DNA of 54,108 nucleotides from Arthrobacter sp. ISL-85 (GCF_018613675.1 NZ_JAGGPQ010000008.1:1-54108), one strand, 5' to 3'; shown: positions 39,243 through 48,374, numbered from the stretch's first letter. The notes: a model not told the origin generated them from the letters alone. Program-made: numbers and translations.

Positions 39243-39423
39243 GTGCCACGGATCTCCCAGGGGCCACTGATCTTGCGTGTTCTGGTGAGCCATAGCTGGT
39301 TTCCGAATGGCTTCTTTTGTGCCGGGAACGCCGTGTTTGCGGGCCTTGGCTTGTAGGCTCGTGCTGATGTGCTGTCGTTGGACCGATTGCCGAGGGAAAC
39401 CGTGAACAGGGGTGCTCTGAAGG

Positions 39424-41409
39424 GTGGAAGTGGGGCCGGGTTTTGCGGCGGTGCTGCAGGCCGCTCGGGTTGCGGCCGCTGATATCGCGTTGATAACGGA
39501 CGCTGCTCAGGCAATCGTTTACGTGTCTGCGTCCTTTACGGCCATGACCGGGTATGGGCAGGCAGAGTTAGAGGGAAGGAACTGCCGTGTTTTGCAGGGC
39601 CCCGGTACCGACGCCGGCACACGGGAGGCAATGCGGTACGTCCTGGCTTCGGGGGAGGTCTTCGCAGGCGAAATTCTCAACTACCGCAAAGATGGCTCGG
39701 CGTTCTGGACCGCCCTGAGAATCATCCCAATGAGCATCGACGGCCGGGAGATCACCCATTTTGTCAGTATCCAGCGGGATATCAGCAACCAAGTGGCGTT
39801 GCTGGCCGATTTGCAGAACCAGGCGCTTCACGATCCCGTAACAGGTCTACCGAATCGGACCGTGGCTGAACGGTCCGTTGACGACGTTATCGAACGTGCC
39901 CTCAACGCAGAGGTTACTGTGGCCGTCGGCCTCATTGACTTGGACGATTTCCGCTTAGTCAACAACACCTTGGGCCATGCTGCAGGAGATGAAGTTCTCA
40001 GGCAATGGGCGGCCCGAATGCTCTCGTTGATGCGCGAAGAAGACGTCCTGGCCCGGATGGGCGGCGACGAGTTTATCCTGATCCTCAAAAACATCAACCG
40101 GAAAACCGCTCACAACGACCTACCCCGGATCCTCCAACTAATCCATGCGGCGGTCAGTGAACCTTTCACGGCAGCCGGCGAGCAGCTCCGCATCGGGATG
40201 AGTCTAGGACTTGCGCTGGTCCCCAAAGACGGCACCGACCGCCGGTCAATCCTTCGGAGCGCCGATGAAGCCCTCTACGCCGCCAAGGAAAACCGCAATG
40301 ACAGCAGTAAATGGTGGGAAACGGTGGAACACCGCAACCAACCCCGCCACAGCGACACCGAAGGAAGTCCCGAAGAGGAAAAACCAACGAAACCAGCGGA
40401 TTACTTCAAAGCCCTCACGACCGGGAACGTAGAGGTCCACTTTCAGCCAGTTGTGAATCTCCGGGACGGCACCGTGCACCTCTTTGAGGCGCTGGCACGG
40501 CTTAAGCTTCCCGGCGGACGACTCGCACTCCCCGGCGAATTCCTGCCACACCTCGACGAGGAGGATTTACGTAATCTGTTCACCGAGGTCGTAGAACAGG
40601 CGTTGGGAACCCTCGCGGCATGGGATCGCGAGGGCACCTCTCACAACGTGTCAGTGAACATGCCTCCGGCACTCCTGTTGAACCGCACGCTACCAGCCCA
40701 ACTCCACAAACTCCTCGACATTTATCAGCTCCAGCCCAACCGTCTCGGCCTGGAACTGCTCGAATCAGCAGACATCCGTCCCGAAGACCAGCGCGCTACC
40801 CTCAGAGAGCTCACTGACATGGGTGTGCGTCTGGCCATGGATGACCTCGGAGCCGGTCACAGCAGCCTGACCAGACTCTCCTCCTTCCCGTTCAGCGCCA
40901 TCAAACTCGACCGCGGCCTATTCCGTCACGTCCACGACCGGCCCGTGGAGGTGCTCTCCGTTATGGCCACCCTCATCCAACTCGGCCGGGACCTGGGCAT
41001 GAACGTCGCTATCGAAGGGCTGGAGAACGAGAGCCTCACCGAAGCCGCGACCGTGTTGGGCGCACCCCTCGGGCAAGGTTTTTACCTTGCCGAACCCATG
41101 CCACCCGAAAAATGTCTTGAATGGTCCAAAACATTTAACCTCCCATCCCTCGTGCACCCCATCAACACCTCGCTGGGCGCTTTGGCCTACCACTGGCGGT
41201 TCGCCCGGCTGGCTGCGCCTCATCCATTGGAACTCGACAGCTGCCCTCTGACCCGATTCATTCACGAAGCAACCGCTCCAGAGGAGCTCGATTCCTGGCA
41301 CGCCCACCACCACCAATCACCCAGAACAAGTCCCGACACCAGTCAACTCCTCACAGATTGGCTCACGGCGCAGATCACTGAACACAACACAGGGCAGCAA
41401 TCATCTTAA
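39424..41409 (+). CDS. LOV-GGDEF-EAL protein (blue-light cyclic-di-GMP enzyme)
   Basis: The 661-residue signalling protein starts at GTG 39424. The N-terminal PAS domain is of the LOV class: ELEGRNCRVLQGPGTD carries the photoactive Cys54, then LNYRKDGSAFWTALRI and HFVSIQRDIS with the conserved Gln; one flavin-contact Asn is Thr (FWTAL). A GGDEF domain follows with an intact signature (ARMGGDEFILIL). The EAL domain starts near LFEALARLKLPGG and has AMDDLGAGHSSLTRLSSFPF and IKLDRGLF. Its loop reads VAIEGLENE rather than VAEGVE, but the main metal ligands appear present. It probably makes and/or breaks c-di-GMP in response to blue light. It is cytoplasmic, with no membrane segment. Confidence 0.9.
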   Translation: MEVGPGFAAVLQAARVAAADIALITDAAQAIVYVSASFTAMTGYGQAELEGRNCRVLQGPGTDAGTREAMRYVLASGEVFAGEILNYRKDGSAFWTALRIIPMSIDGREITHFVSIQRDISNQVALLADLQNQALHDPVTGLPNRTVAERSVDDVIERALNAEVTVAVGLIDLDDFRLVNNTLGHAAGDEVLRQWAARMLSLMREEDVLARMGGDEFILILKNINRKTAHNDLPRILQLIHAAVSEPFTAAGEQLRIGMSLGLALVPKDGTDRRSILRSADEALYAAKENRNDSSKWWETVEHRNQPRHSDTEGSPEEEKPTKPADYFKALTTGNVEVHFQPVVNLRDGTVHLFEALARLKLPGGRLALPGEFLPHLDEEDLRNLFTEVVEQALGTLAAWDREGTSHNVSVNMPPALLLNRTLPAQLHKLLDIYQLQPNRLGLELLESADIRPEDQRATLRELTDMGVRLAMDDLGAGHSSLTRLSSFPFSAIKLDRGLFRHVHDRPVEVLSVMATLIQLGRDLGMNVAIEGLENESLTEAATVLGAPLGQGFYLAEPMPPEKCLEWSKTFNLPSLVHPINTSLGALAYHWRFARLAAPHPLELDSCPLTRFIHEATAPEELDSWHAHHHQSPRTSPDTSQLLTDWLTAQITEHNTGQQSS

Positions 41410-41496
41410 AATGGTGGCCGTCCCCAAGCCGGCTGTAGTTCGTACTCACCGGCCTTGAGGGCATCGCTGTCGGGATGGCCTTCGGCCTCGTAGAGC
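41406..41496 (-). pseudogene. Short C-terminal gene remnant
   Basis: The minus strand reads LYEAEGHPDSDALKAGEYEL, QPAWGRPPF and stop, a recognisable coding tail with no upstream part. The stop overlaps the end of the LOV-GGDEF-EAL gene. The rest of 41497-41708 shows nothing. Confidence 0.35.
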
Positions 41497-41708
41497 ACCC
41501 CGGGACGGGATCCGGCAGCATGCGCCGCAGGCCCGCGCGCCACCCCACGAAGAACTCACGTTGGCTGAACGCTCATCGTCACAGAAGTGGGAACGCTGCC
41601 CAAAAGGCGCCCGCACGGGCAACGGCCCTACAGTATCGACTGACTCCCTGCCGGTCCTCAAAGTACCCCCCAGCCCATGAATCGGGACGTCCCCGTAAAG
41701 TAAGGGAC

Positions 41709-42323
41709 GTGACTAACCGAATCAGCCCAGCCCAGGCATGGCAGCGTCTGCTCTCCGGCAACAAGCGTTTCGTCTCCGGAGAGGCGCTACACCCGAACCA
41801 GGACGGATCCCGGCGCAGCGCACTGGTGGACTCCCAAAGCCCCTTTGCGGTCATCTTCGGATGCTCAGACTCCCGCCTGGCCGCGGAGATCATTTTTGAC
41901 CTAGGCCTGGGCGACGCCTTCGTGGTGCGCACAGCCGGGCATGTGATCGACGACGCGGTTCTCGGATCGCTCGAATACGGCGTATCGGTGCTGAATATCC
42001 CGTTGATCGTGGTCCTCGGGCATGACAACTGCGGTGCTGTCACGGCCACGAAAAATGCGGTGGAAACCGGGGAGATGCCCCCGGGCTACATTCGCGACCT
42101 CGTCGAACGGATCACCCCGTCGGTGCTCACGTCGCTGCGCGGGGACATGACGGACGTCAACGACATGGTCGTTGAACACGTCAAGCAGACCACGGCCCGG
42201 CTTCTGGAGAGTTCACAGGTGATTTCCTCCGCAGTGGAGGATTCCTCCACAGCCGTGATCGGCGTCGCGTACCGGCTCGAAGAGGGCCAGGCGGAGCTCG
42301 TCTCAGAATCCGACATGCTCTAA
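41709..42323 (+). CDS. Beta-carbonic anhydrase
   Basis: The 204-residue enzyme from GTG 41709 interconverts CO2 and bicarbonate. All zinc ligands are present: Cys and Asp in FGCSDSR, His and Cys in VLGHDNCGAV. Conserved SVLNIPLIVVLGHDNCGA and AYRLEEGQAEL strands complete the beta-CA fold. Length is normal for plant-type bacterial beta-CAs. Long upstream in-frame codons back to 41475 are low-quality and are excluded. It begins the functional block that continues to the SigK-like cluster, but it has no CCATCC/CCGAAT promoter of its own. Confidence 0.95.
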   Translation: MTNRISPAQAWQRLLSGNKRFVSGEALHPNQDGSRRSALVDSQSPFAVIFGCSDSRLAAEIIFDLGLGDAFVVRTAGHVIDDAVLGSLEYGVSVLNIPLIVVLGHDNCGAVTATKNAVETGEMPPGYIRDLVERITPSVLTSLRGDMTDVNDMVVEHVKQTTARLLESSQVISSAVEDSSTAVIGVAYRLEEGQAELVSESDML

Positions 42324-42451
42324 AGCTGAGACAAGACCGGGCAGCCTCCTACTCAGGATCCCCACTGCTGGAGGAATTTCATCCGAAACGATGCGTTTTC
42401 CGTGTCGATCAAACACCGAGCACCGTCCCCCTGGTGTTTGAAGCAGGATTA

Positions 42452-42988
42452 TCAGCGTGCGAGGCCCTTGGCGACGTTCTTTGGTCGCTGCATCTCGCCG
42501 TGCTTGGAGCCCAGGACAATGACCCAGCCGGCGAATACAGGGATGGCCCACTGGAGGATTTTTAGCTGTTGTTGGGCGGAGCGCAGTTCCTCCGAAGCGC
42601 CGGGGGTGGGTTCGGTTGCGCCTGCGGCTCCTTCGCCTGAGAGCTTGTCTACCTTCGCGCCCTGCATTCCGGCGTACAGGGTCACGGCAGCCCCGACCAG
42701 AGTGACAATGGTTTTATAGATGGTCAGCCGCGTTACCCCGTCCTGTTTGCCCATTCGGTCCTTGTTTTCCCAAACGACGGCCGCGCCGGCGAGGATGTGC
42801 GCACCGAACGCTGCGGTCTGGAACGGGGACCACTTTTTCCAGCCGAGGCTCGAAAGCCGGGTGCGTTCGGCCGGGTCCTGGGCTTGTGCTGTTGCGCCGT
42901 TCAATCCGATGGCGCCCATAAGGGAACCGCCGAACCACGCAGCGGCGGTCAGGTCGTGAATGGATCGTGCAACAAGATTTCCTGCCAT
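42452..42988 (-). CDS. Integral membrane protein
   Basis: The 178-residue protein has a strong TTAGGAG site before ATG 42988. Four hydrophobic segments are visible: AAAWFGGSLMGAIGL, TAAFGAHILAGAAVVW, IYKTIVTLVGAAVTLYAGM and LQWAIPVFAGWVIVLGS, with an acidic Pro/Gly loop before the last. The start (RSIHDLTAAAWFGGSLMGAI) resembles actinobacterial membrane proteins annotated only as hypothetical. Function unknown. It points away from the neighbouring DUF4383 operon. Confidence 0.75.
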   Translation of the reverse strand: MAGNLVARSIHDLTAAAWFGGSLMGAIGLNGATAQAQDPAERTRLSSLGWKKWSPFQTAAFGAHILAGAAVVWENKDRMGKQDGVTRLTIYKTIVTLVGAAVTLYAGMQGAKVDKLSGEGAAGATEPTPGASEELRSAQQQLKILQWAIPVFAGWVIVLGSKHGEMQRPKNVAKGLAR

Positions 42989-43504
42989 GGCGAGCTCCTA
43001 AAGTGTTTGCAAGCCGGAAGAGCAAAGCCAGGAAACTGGCGCCCCGTTGGGACAGGATACGCACATTCAACGACGCCTGGATAGCCCTGTTCTGCCCTCG
43101 TGGCGTTCGAAAGAGGGCCGGTCCAGTACATGCATGTGGTCCAATATCGTTTTGCGCGCGGACCTGCGGTTTGGCCCGTTGCTGCCGGGGTCCCGCCGTT
43201 CTACTCTCAAGCACCCCAACATTTTTGCCTGTGGGCAGACGCAGGGGCAGCACGGCCAGGAGCCCCCGCCTTCAGAGGGGAGGGGCTGAGGGACCCGGGG
43301 AAGTTGATGGGGCTAACTTTTTGACGGCTGATGCCTTCGGCCGGCCAGGCCCGGAAGGCGTCGCCCATCTGCTTCACGGTGGCGGGTCATTGACCGGGGG
43401 CCGTTGCTACCACTGGCTCGATTGCGAGTTATCGTCTTTCATTCGCATCGACGTGGAATGCCTGTAGCTGCGGGCCTTGGCGGCCGCCGCCCGGGGCAGG
43501 GCGC
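42989..43504. other. Gap upstream of the DUF4383 operon
   Basis: No gene recognised. The SigK-like promoter at 43505-43531 lies at its right edge. Confidence 0.4.
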
Positions 43505-43531
43505 CCATCCGCTGGGGGCGCGGCGCCGAAT
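43505..43531 (+). promoter_or_regulatory. SigK-like promoter of DUF4383 operon
   Basis: Exact CCATCC, 15-nt spacer, exact CCGAAT. The start codon of the DUF4383 gene lies about 90 nt downstream. The same boxes and the same spacer precede four other genes of this cluster. Confidence 0.75.
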
Positions 43532-43620
43532 AGTGGGTGAGGTCCCCGTCTGGGGCCCGACCCTCGCGGCCCTGCGCTTTAACTCGGTAGAGGGGCCCGC
43601 GCTTTGAAAGGTTTGATCAT

Positions 43621-44037
43621 ATGCGCACTTCTCCCAACCGGTTGATCGCCACCGTTTTCGGTGCCGTGTACTTGCTCGTCGGTCTTCTCGGTTTCGCTGT
43701 CACCTCCGGGGTTGGATTCTTCGCCACGGAGGGGCCCCTCCTGATCATTTTTGCCGTGAACCCACTGCACAACGTCATCCACCTTGCCATCGGCGCTGCG
43801 TTGCTGCTCGCCGGACTGAAGTCCGTGCCGGCGGCACGGTCGGTGAACACGGCAGTAGGCGGCGTGTACCTGTTGGTCGGGATTCTGGGATTGTTCCTGC
43901 TGAACACGTCCTTGAACATCATCGCCCTGAACGGTGCGGACAACGTACTGCACCTGGCCAGCGCCGTCCTGCTGCTCGGTGTCGGCCTGTCCCAGGACAA
44001 GGCCCTCACCCCGCGGACCGCTGCAGGGGTCCGCTGA
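43621..44037 (+). CDS. DUF4383 membrane protein
   Basis: The 138-residue protein has four membrane helices and duplicated signatures NPLHNVIHLAIGAALLLAG and NGADNVLHLASAVLLLGVGL, diagnostic of DUF4383. An AAAGG site precedes ATG 43621. The next gene begins 2 nt after its stop, forming an operon. The family is common in actinobacteria, function unknown; here the SigK-like promoter links it to the envelope cluster. Confidence 0.85.
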   Translation: MRTSPNRLIATVFGAVYLLVGLLGFAVTSGVGFFATEGPLLIIFAVNPLHNVIHLAIGAALLLAGLKSVPAARSVNTAVGGVYLLVGILGLFLLNTSLNIIALNGADNVLHLASAVLLLGVGLSQDKALTPRTAAGVR

Positions 44038-44039
44038 GC

Positions 44040-44678
44040 ATGAGTTCCGCCGCCCCGGCAGGAAAGCTTCTTCCGGTCACTGAGCCGGCGGCCCCGGCCC
44101 CCGCCCGGGTCCCGGTTCTGCCCGAGGCCGTGACGATCCTGGCGGGATTCGCCGGTATCGGCGCCGGGACCCTCAGCTTCGGCATCAGCTCCACCCTGCT
44201 CAGTGCATCCCTAACCCCCGGGACCATCACCGGCGCCGGCGTAACTGTCCTGTGGGGCATTGGTTTGATGGTGTGGGCTGTGCAAAGCCTGCGCCGCGGC
44301 TCCCCCGCATGGTTCAGGGCGGTTCTACGTACTGTCCCGGTCGCGGTGGTCCTGCACCTGGCCGCCGTCGCGGTCGGCATCTGGGCGCCGGGCCCGGCCC
44401 CCCGTTTCCTTGACGGGGCTGCCCTCTCCGCCGCGGCCCTGGAACTGATGATCCTCGGTTCCGTGGGCTGGCTCGCCCGCCAGCCCACACCCGGGGCCGG
44501 CCCGGCACCTGTCCAGCCGGCACCCGGGCCGCTGCTGGCCGCGATCTTCGCTGCCGCCCTTATTGTCGCGACGATCACTACCCCGGGGCTGGCCGCAACC
44601 GCCGCCGGCGACCACGCAGTCCCGCACGGAGAACACACCAGCGCCCACCTCAGCCCACCAACCGGGCACCACCACTAG
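44040..44678 (+). CDS. Five-helix membrane protein with His-rich tail
   Basis: The 212-residue protein starts 2 nt after the DUF4383 stop. Five membrane helices are predicted (AVTILAGFAGIGAGTLSFGI, GVTVLWGIGLMVWAVQSL, PVAVVLHLAAVAVGIW, ALELMILGSVGWLA, LLAAIFAAALIVATITTPGL). An extracytoplasmic tail rich in histidine (AVPHGEHTSAHLSPPTGHHH) could bind copper or another metal, in keeping with the Met-rich cupredoxin further along the cluster. Family not recognised. Confidence 0.75.
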   Translation: MSSAAPAGKLLPVTEPAAPAPARVPVLPEAVTILAGFAGIGAGTLSFGISSTLLSASLTPGTITGAGVTVLWGIGLMVWAVQSLRRGSPAWFRAVLRTVPVAVVLHLAAVAVGIWAPGPAPRFLDGAALSAAALELMILGSVGWLARQPTPGAGPAPVQPAPGPLLAAIFAAALIVATITTPGLAATAAGDHAVPHGEHTSAHLSPPTGHHH

Positions 44679-44848
44679 TGGCCCCCGCCGCCTTCGGTCC
44701 CAGGCCCCGCCTGAAACCCCAGGGCCCTTACCAGGGAAGCAGTCCGCCCACCCGGTCCGCCGGGTTGGCACGGAACCGGAAAACCCCGAAACCCGACAGG
44801 GCATCTGTGTTGACAGCATGGACCCCACGCTCCGTCCAGGACGCACCC

Positions 44849-45166
44849 ATGACCCCTGATGACAGGCCGGAAGAACCCACCGAAGACATCACCCATGACC
44901 TGGACAACGGCGGCGTTCTGGACCTCGCCGAGCTGTATGCCGCAGACTGCCTGGGCAACCAGGCCGAGCAGGCCGTTGAACGCTTTCTCCGGTCGGGCCC
45001 CGAGTCAACACGACACCAATTCCTTCTCCGTGTGGCACAAACACGTGAAGCGCTGATGCTCACCTACGGGTCCCTGGACGCCGAACCCCCCACGGATCTA
45101 CTGCCCAGGATCCTGGCCCGGCTCCCGGCCCCACCCCCGGCGTCCAAACGCAAACCTCTCCGCTAA
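44849..45166 (+). CDS. RskA-type anti-sigma N-terminal domain protein
   Basis: The 105-residue protein from ATG 44849 reads LDLAELYAADCLGNQAEQAV, ERFLRSGPESTRHQFLLRVA and QTREALMLTYGSLDAEPPTD, the helical pattern of the N-terminal anti-sigma-K domain (RskA), where L-x-x-L-Y-A-L-D-A-L leads into a short four-helix bundle. Unlike full RskA (about 230 aa) it lacks a membrane helix and an extracellular domain, so it would act as a soluble sigma-binding protein. No sigma factor gene adjoins it. Its position inside a cluster with SigK-like promoters supports the assignment. Confidence 0.6.
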   Translation: MTPDDRPEEPTEDITHDLDNGGVLDLAELYAADCLGNQAEQAVERFLRSGPESTRHQFLLRVAQTREALMLTYGSLDAEPPTDLLPRILARLPAPPPASKRKPLR

Positions 45167-45350
45167 CCCAGCCCTGCCGACGCTACCCAACAAACCCCAA
45201 ACCAGAACCCGCGCAACGACACCCACGAACAACCAGTCGACCGATAACCACCCCTAGTCCGGCAAAACACCAACCTCCCGGCGGATCACCGGCACGAAGA
45301 CCTCCCACTCCGCGGATCCACCGGGCCCGCGAAAATTCTTTGGCTCTAAC
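45167..45350. other. Spacer before fasciclin promoter
   Basis: No gene recognised; it separates the anti-sigma gene from the fasciclin transcription unit. Confidence 0.4.
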
Positions 45351-45377
45351 CCATCCACGTCCTGGCCCCGGCCGAAT
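45351..45377 (+). promoter_or_regulatory. SigK-like promoter of fasciclin gene
   Basis: Exact CCATCC, 15-nt spacer, exact CCGAAT, then AGT as at 43532. About 100 nt of leader follow before ATG 45479. Confidence 0.8.
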
Positions 45378-45386
45378 AGTCATTGA

Positions 45387-45410
45387 GGCACCAGCCAAGA
45401 GGCTGGTGCC
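45387..45410 (+). promoter_or_regulatory. Hairpin in the fasciclin leader
   Basis: GGCACCAGCC and GGCTGGTGCC form a perfect 10-bp stem with an AAGA loop near the 5' end of the predicted mRNA. It lacks a T run, so it is more likely an mRNA-stabilising or regulatory element than a terminator. Confidence 0.55.
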
Positions 45411-45478
45411 GATAAACCGTACGCAGCAAGGCCTCGTCATCGGTCCGGCTCAGTACCACCCACCTCAAGGAGAACTCA

Positions 45479-46171
45479 ATGCAGACCATCACGCGCACCA
45501 CCTTCACGATCGCAGGCGTCGCGGCCGCCGCCCTGCTCAGCCTGACCGCCTGCGGCGGATCGGCTACCACCTCCGGGTCGTCTGCGTCATCGACGCCGAT
45601 GAGCTCCGCCCCCAACTCCAGCATGGCGTCCCCGTCAGCCACCAAGTCGGCAAGCGCCTCTGCAGGCACCATGAGCCCAGCGGCGAACCTGGTGGGCCCG
45701 GGCTGCGCCGCTTACGCCAAGCAGGTTCCCACCGGTGCCGGTTCCGTGGAGGGGATGGCGCTGGATCCGGTGGCCGTCGCAGCCTCGAACAACCCGATTC
45801 TGACCACCCTGACCGCGGCCGTTTCCGGCAAGCTCAATCCCAAGGTCAACCTGGTTGATACGCTCAACGGCGGCGAGTTCACCGTCTTCGCACCGGTGGA
45901 TGACGCCTTCAAGAAGATCGACCCGGCCACCATCGACAAGCTGAAGACCGACGACGCCCTCCTGAGCAAGATCCTGACTTACCACGTGGTACCCGGCCAG
46001 ATCACCCCGGACAAGATCGCCGGCACCCACGCTACGGTCCAGGGCGGCTCCGTTACCGTGACCGGCAGCGGGGACAACCTCAAGGTCGATAACGCCAACG
46101 TCATCTGCGGCGGCGTCAAGACCAAGAACGCAACCGTCTACCTGATCGACTCCGTGTTGATGCCCAAGTAA
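45479..46171 (+). CDS. Fasciclin (FAS1) domain lipoprotein, MPT83-like
   Basis: The 230-residue protein follows an AAGGAG site. The signal peptide ends in the lipobox LSLTAC. A Ser/Ala/Met-rich linker follows, then one FAS1 domain: [52 protein letters not shown] and [11 protein letters not shown]. The order and length match the mycobacterial MPT83/MPT70 antigens, which are SigK targets. The SigK-like promoter upstream makes this the clearest parallel. FAS1 domains mediate adhesion. It is terminated by hairpins at 46209-46295. Confidence 0.9.
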   Translation: MQTITRTTFTIAGVAAAALLSLTACGGSATTSGSSASSTPMSSAPNSSMASPSATKSASASAGTMSPAANLVGPGCAAYAKQVPTGAGSVEGMALDPVAVAASNNPILTTLTAAVSGKLNPKVNLVDTLNGGEFTVFAPVDDAFKKIDPATIDKLKTDDALLSKILTYHVVPGQITPDKIAGTHATVQGGSVTVTGSGDNLKVDNANVICGGVKTKNATVYLIDSVLMPK

Positions 46172-46208
46172 CACAGGCCTCTAAAGCCCGGCCATAACCT
46201 AAAAAACG

Positions 46209-46245
46209 CCTGCTGGGGTCACCGGAACAGTCGACCCAGCAGAAA
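46209..46245 (+). terminator. Stem-loop after fasciclin gene
   Basis: GCCTGCTGGG (with CTGCTGGG pairing to CCCAGCAG) encloses a loop and is followed by AAACAGGC. Likely part of a tandem terminator. Confidence 0.65.
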
Positions 46246-46260
46246 CAGGCTAAAACCGAA

Positions 46261-46295
46261 GGGCCTGAGCACGGTACCGCACCGGGCTCAGGCCC
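46261..46295 (+). terminator. Second stem-loop
   Basis: GGGCCTGAGC pairs with GCTCAGGCCC and is followed by CCGGCTTT. Tandem with the previous stem. Confidence 0.7.
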
Positions 46296-46300
46296 CCGGC

Positions 46301-46356
46301 TTTGTTAAAGACACTCTCTCCATCACACTTTGTTAAAGACACTCTCTCCATCACAC
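46301..46356. repeat. Exact 28-bp tandem duplication
   Basis: Two identical adjacent copies of TTTGTTAAAGACACTCTCTC followed by CATCACAC (46301-46328 and 46329-46356). The complement GAGAGAGTGTCTTTAACAAA recalls IS256-type insertion-sequence ends, so this may be an excision scar. Confidence 0.7.
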
Positions 46357-46672
46357 CCCGCGGAGGATGCACGGTCGCGGCCTTGCTTTGAGCGCTCATA
46401 GATCCCCGTTTCTGCGCCCACCCGCTCCGAGGGGGCACGGTGGGGTGCTGCCTGCTCTTCGAAGATCACGCTTTACAGCGTTGTCACCAGATCTTGGGGT
46501 CTCATTGGACGAGACAAACCCTGATCATGCACCCCTTGATCAGCCCTTCATCAAAAGCCCGGCCAACGTCCCCCAACGATCCCGCGGGGAGCAAACCCAG
46601 ACAGAGGCGCGATAGGTTTGGCCAGGGGATCCATAGCTGAGGACCGCGGTGTCCTTTCCCTGCCCGTGCGGT
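46357..46672. other. Gap before oxidoreductase promoter
   Basis: No gene recognised on either strand. Confidence 0.35.
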
Positions 46673-46699
46673 CAATCCGGACTCCCGGCGGCTCCGAAC
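46673..46699 (+). promoter_or_regulatory. SigK-like promoter of oxidoreductase gene
   Basis: CAATCC (one mismatch), 15-nt spacer, CCGAAC (one mismatch), only 7 nt before ATG 46707, so the message would be leaderless. Confidence 0.6.
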
Positions 46700-46706
46700 C
46701 ATACAC

Positions 46707-48302
46707 ATGACAACGCTTCGAAACCGGATTACCGGCCCCGCCGCCCTGGCCGCGCTGGCAGGGGTGGTGGCGGCCGCCGTCGTGCTTGCCGTTGCGGAGT
46801 TGATTGGCGCATTCTTCACCGCCAGGGCAACCCCACTGTTCGCCCTGGGATCCACGTTCATCGACTTCACCCCGCCAAAGCTGAAGGACTTCGCCGTCGC
46901 GACCTTTGGCACCAACAACAAGGCGGCGTTGTTCGTGGGCATGGGTCTGACCATTACTGTGCTGGCCTGCGTCCTGGGCGTGGTGGCCTACCGGAAGTGG
47001 GTGCTGGGAGTTTTGGGGGTCCTGTTCATGGGCGCCGTGATTGTGGCCTGCGTGGTGACACGCTCCGGGGTCAGCGGCGCGGACGCCATCCCGTCCGTAC
47101 TGGGAACGGTCGCCGGCCTGCTGGCCCTGCGCCTGCTCATGGCGCCCCTGTGGCGGCTGAAGGAGGTCAAACCCTGGCCGGAAGCACCCGCAGATCAGGC
47201 AGCCGACGCCGACGCCCTGCGTGGGCAGGAAGGCACCAGCCGCCGCCGGTTCTTTGCTGCGGCCGGGGTTACCGCGGTGGGCGCCGGTATCGCCGGCACC
47301 GGTGGCCGCCTCCTGAGTGCTGCGCGCAGCAACATCACCAAGGCTCGCGAAGCGCTCACCCTCCCATCCCCGGCGAAACCCGCAGCCGCAGTGCCGGCCG
47401 GGGTCCAGTCTCCCGTGCCGGGCGTTACCCCCTGGCTCACGCCCAACAACGACTTCTACCGCATCGATACTGCCCTGAGCGTCCCGGAGATCAACATCAA
47501 TGACTGGAAGCTCCGCGTGCATGGGCTGGTGGATCAGGAGGTCACCCTCACTTTCCAGGACCTGCTGGATGCGCAGCTGATCGAATCCCACGTCACCCTC
47601 ACCTGCGTTTCCAACCCGGTGGGCGGCAACCTCGCCGGAAATGCCAAATGGCTGGGGTTTCCCCTCCGCGAGGTCCTGGCCCGCGCCAAGCCCAAGGACG
47701 GTGCGGACATGGTGCTCTCCACGTCCATTGACGGCTTCAGCGCCTCCACTCCACTGGAGGTCCTGCAGGACGACAGGGACGCCATGCTGGCCATCGGCAT
47801 GAACGGGAAACCGCTGCCGCTGGAGCACGGCTACCCGGTGCGGATGGTGGTTCCAGGGCTCTACGGGTTTGTCTCCGCCACCAAATGGGTGGTTGACCTG
47901 GAGGTCACCCGTTTCGCCGACAACAAGGCGTACTGGACCAACCGCGGGTGGTCAGAGCGCGGGCCCATCAAGACCATGGCACGGGTGGAAGTGCCCAAAT
48001 CCTTCGCGAAAGTGCCGGCCGGGAAAATCGCCATGGGTGGTACCGCCTGGGCGCAGACGCGGGGCATCACCAAGGTGGAAATCCAGGTCGACAACGGCGA
48101 ATGGGCGGAAGCCACCCTTTCCGCGGAAGCCTCCACCGTCACCTGGCGCCAGTGGTCATACCAGTGGGATGCCACACCCGGCCCGCACTACATCAAGGTC
48201 CGCGCCACCGACGGCACCGGGGAGGTCCAGACGGACCAACGCGCCGACCCGGTACCTGACGGCGCCTCGGGCTGGCAGTCGGTGATGGTCACCGTACAGT
48301 AG
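46707..48302 (+). CDS. Molybdopterin-dependent oxidoreductase (sulfite oxidase/SoxC family), membrane-anchored
   Basis: The 531-residue protein has about four membrane helices in the first 165 residues (LAALAGVVAAAVVLAVAELI, GMGLTITVLACVLGVVAY, VLGVLFMGAVIVACVVT, GTVAGLLALRLLMAPLW). An RRRFFAAAGVTAV stretch follows, then the sulfite-oxidase Moco fold. The Moco-thiolate Cys lies in SHVTLTCVSNPVGG. Substrate-domain features LGFPLREVLARAKPKDGADM, NGKPLPLEHGYPVRMVVPGL and YGFVSATKWV are typical. The C-terminal dimerisation Ig-like domain (IEVDNGEW-like) ends at VTVQ. The active site probably faces outside. It resembles SoxC/YedY-like enzymes; the substrate is unknown. Confidence 0.9.
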   Translation: MTTLRNRITGPAALAALAGVVAAAVVLAVAELIGAFFTARATPLFALGSTFIDFTPPKLKDFAVATFGTNNKAALFVGMGLTITVLACVLGVVAYRKWVLGVLGVLFMGAVIVACVVTRSGVSGADAIPSVLGTVAGLLALRLLMAPLWRLKEVKPWPEAPADQAADADALRGQEGTSRRRFFAAAGVTAVGAGIAGTGGRLLSAARSNITKAREALTLPSPAKPAAAVPAGVQSPVPGVTPWLTPNNDFYRIDTALSVPEININDWKLRVHGLVDQEVTLTFQDLLDAQLIESHVTLTCVSNPVGGNLAGNAKWLGFPLREVLARAKPKDGADMVLSTSIDGFSASTPLEVLQDDRDAMLAIGMNGKPLPLEHGYPVRMVVPGLYGFVSATKWVVDLEVTRFADNKAYWTNRGWSERGPIKTMARVEVPKSFAKVPAGKIAMGGTAWAQTRGITKVEIQVDNGEWAEATLSAEASTVTWRQWSYQWDATPGPHYIKVRATDGTGEVQTDQRADPVPDGASGWQSVMVTVQ

Positions 48303-48374
48303 CGGGTGAAGCGAGGCCCTTGATCGCGCCAACGACGTCCCCCGGGGCCGGGGCCGCAGGGTTGACGGCAGGAC

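Noticed and set aside
45387..45410. Hairpin as an intrinsic terminator
   Set aside because: No T run follows and it lies downstream of a promoter in an untranslated leader.
46551..47828. 425-codon minus-strand open frame
   Set aside because: Shadow of the molybdopterin oxidoreductase gene; composition is antisense-like.
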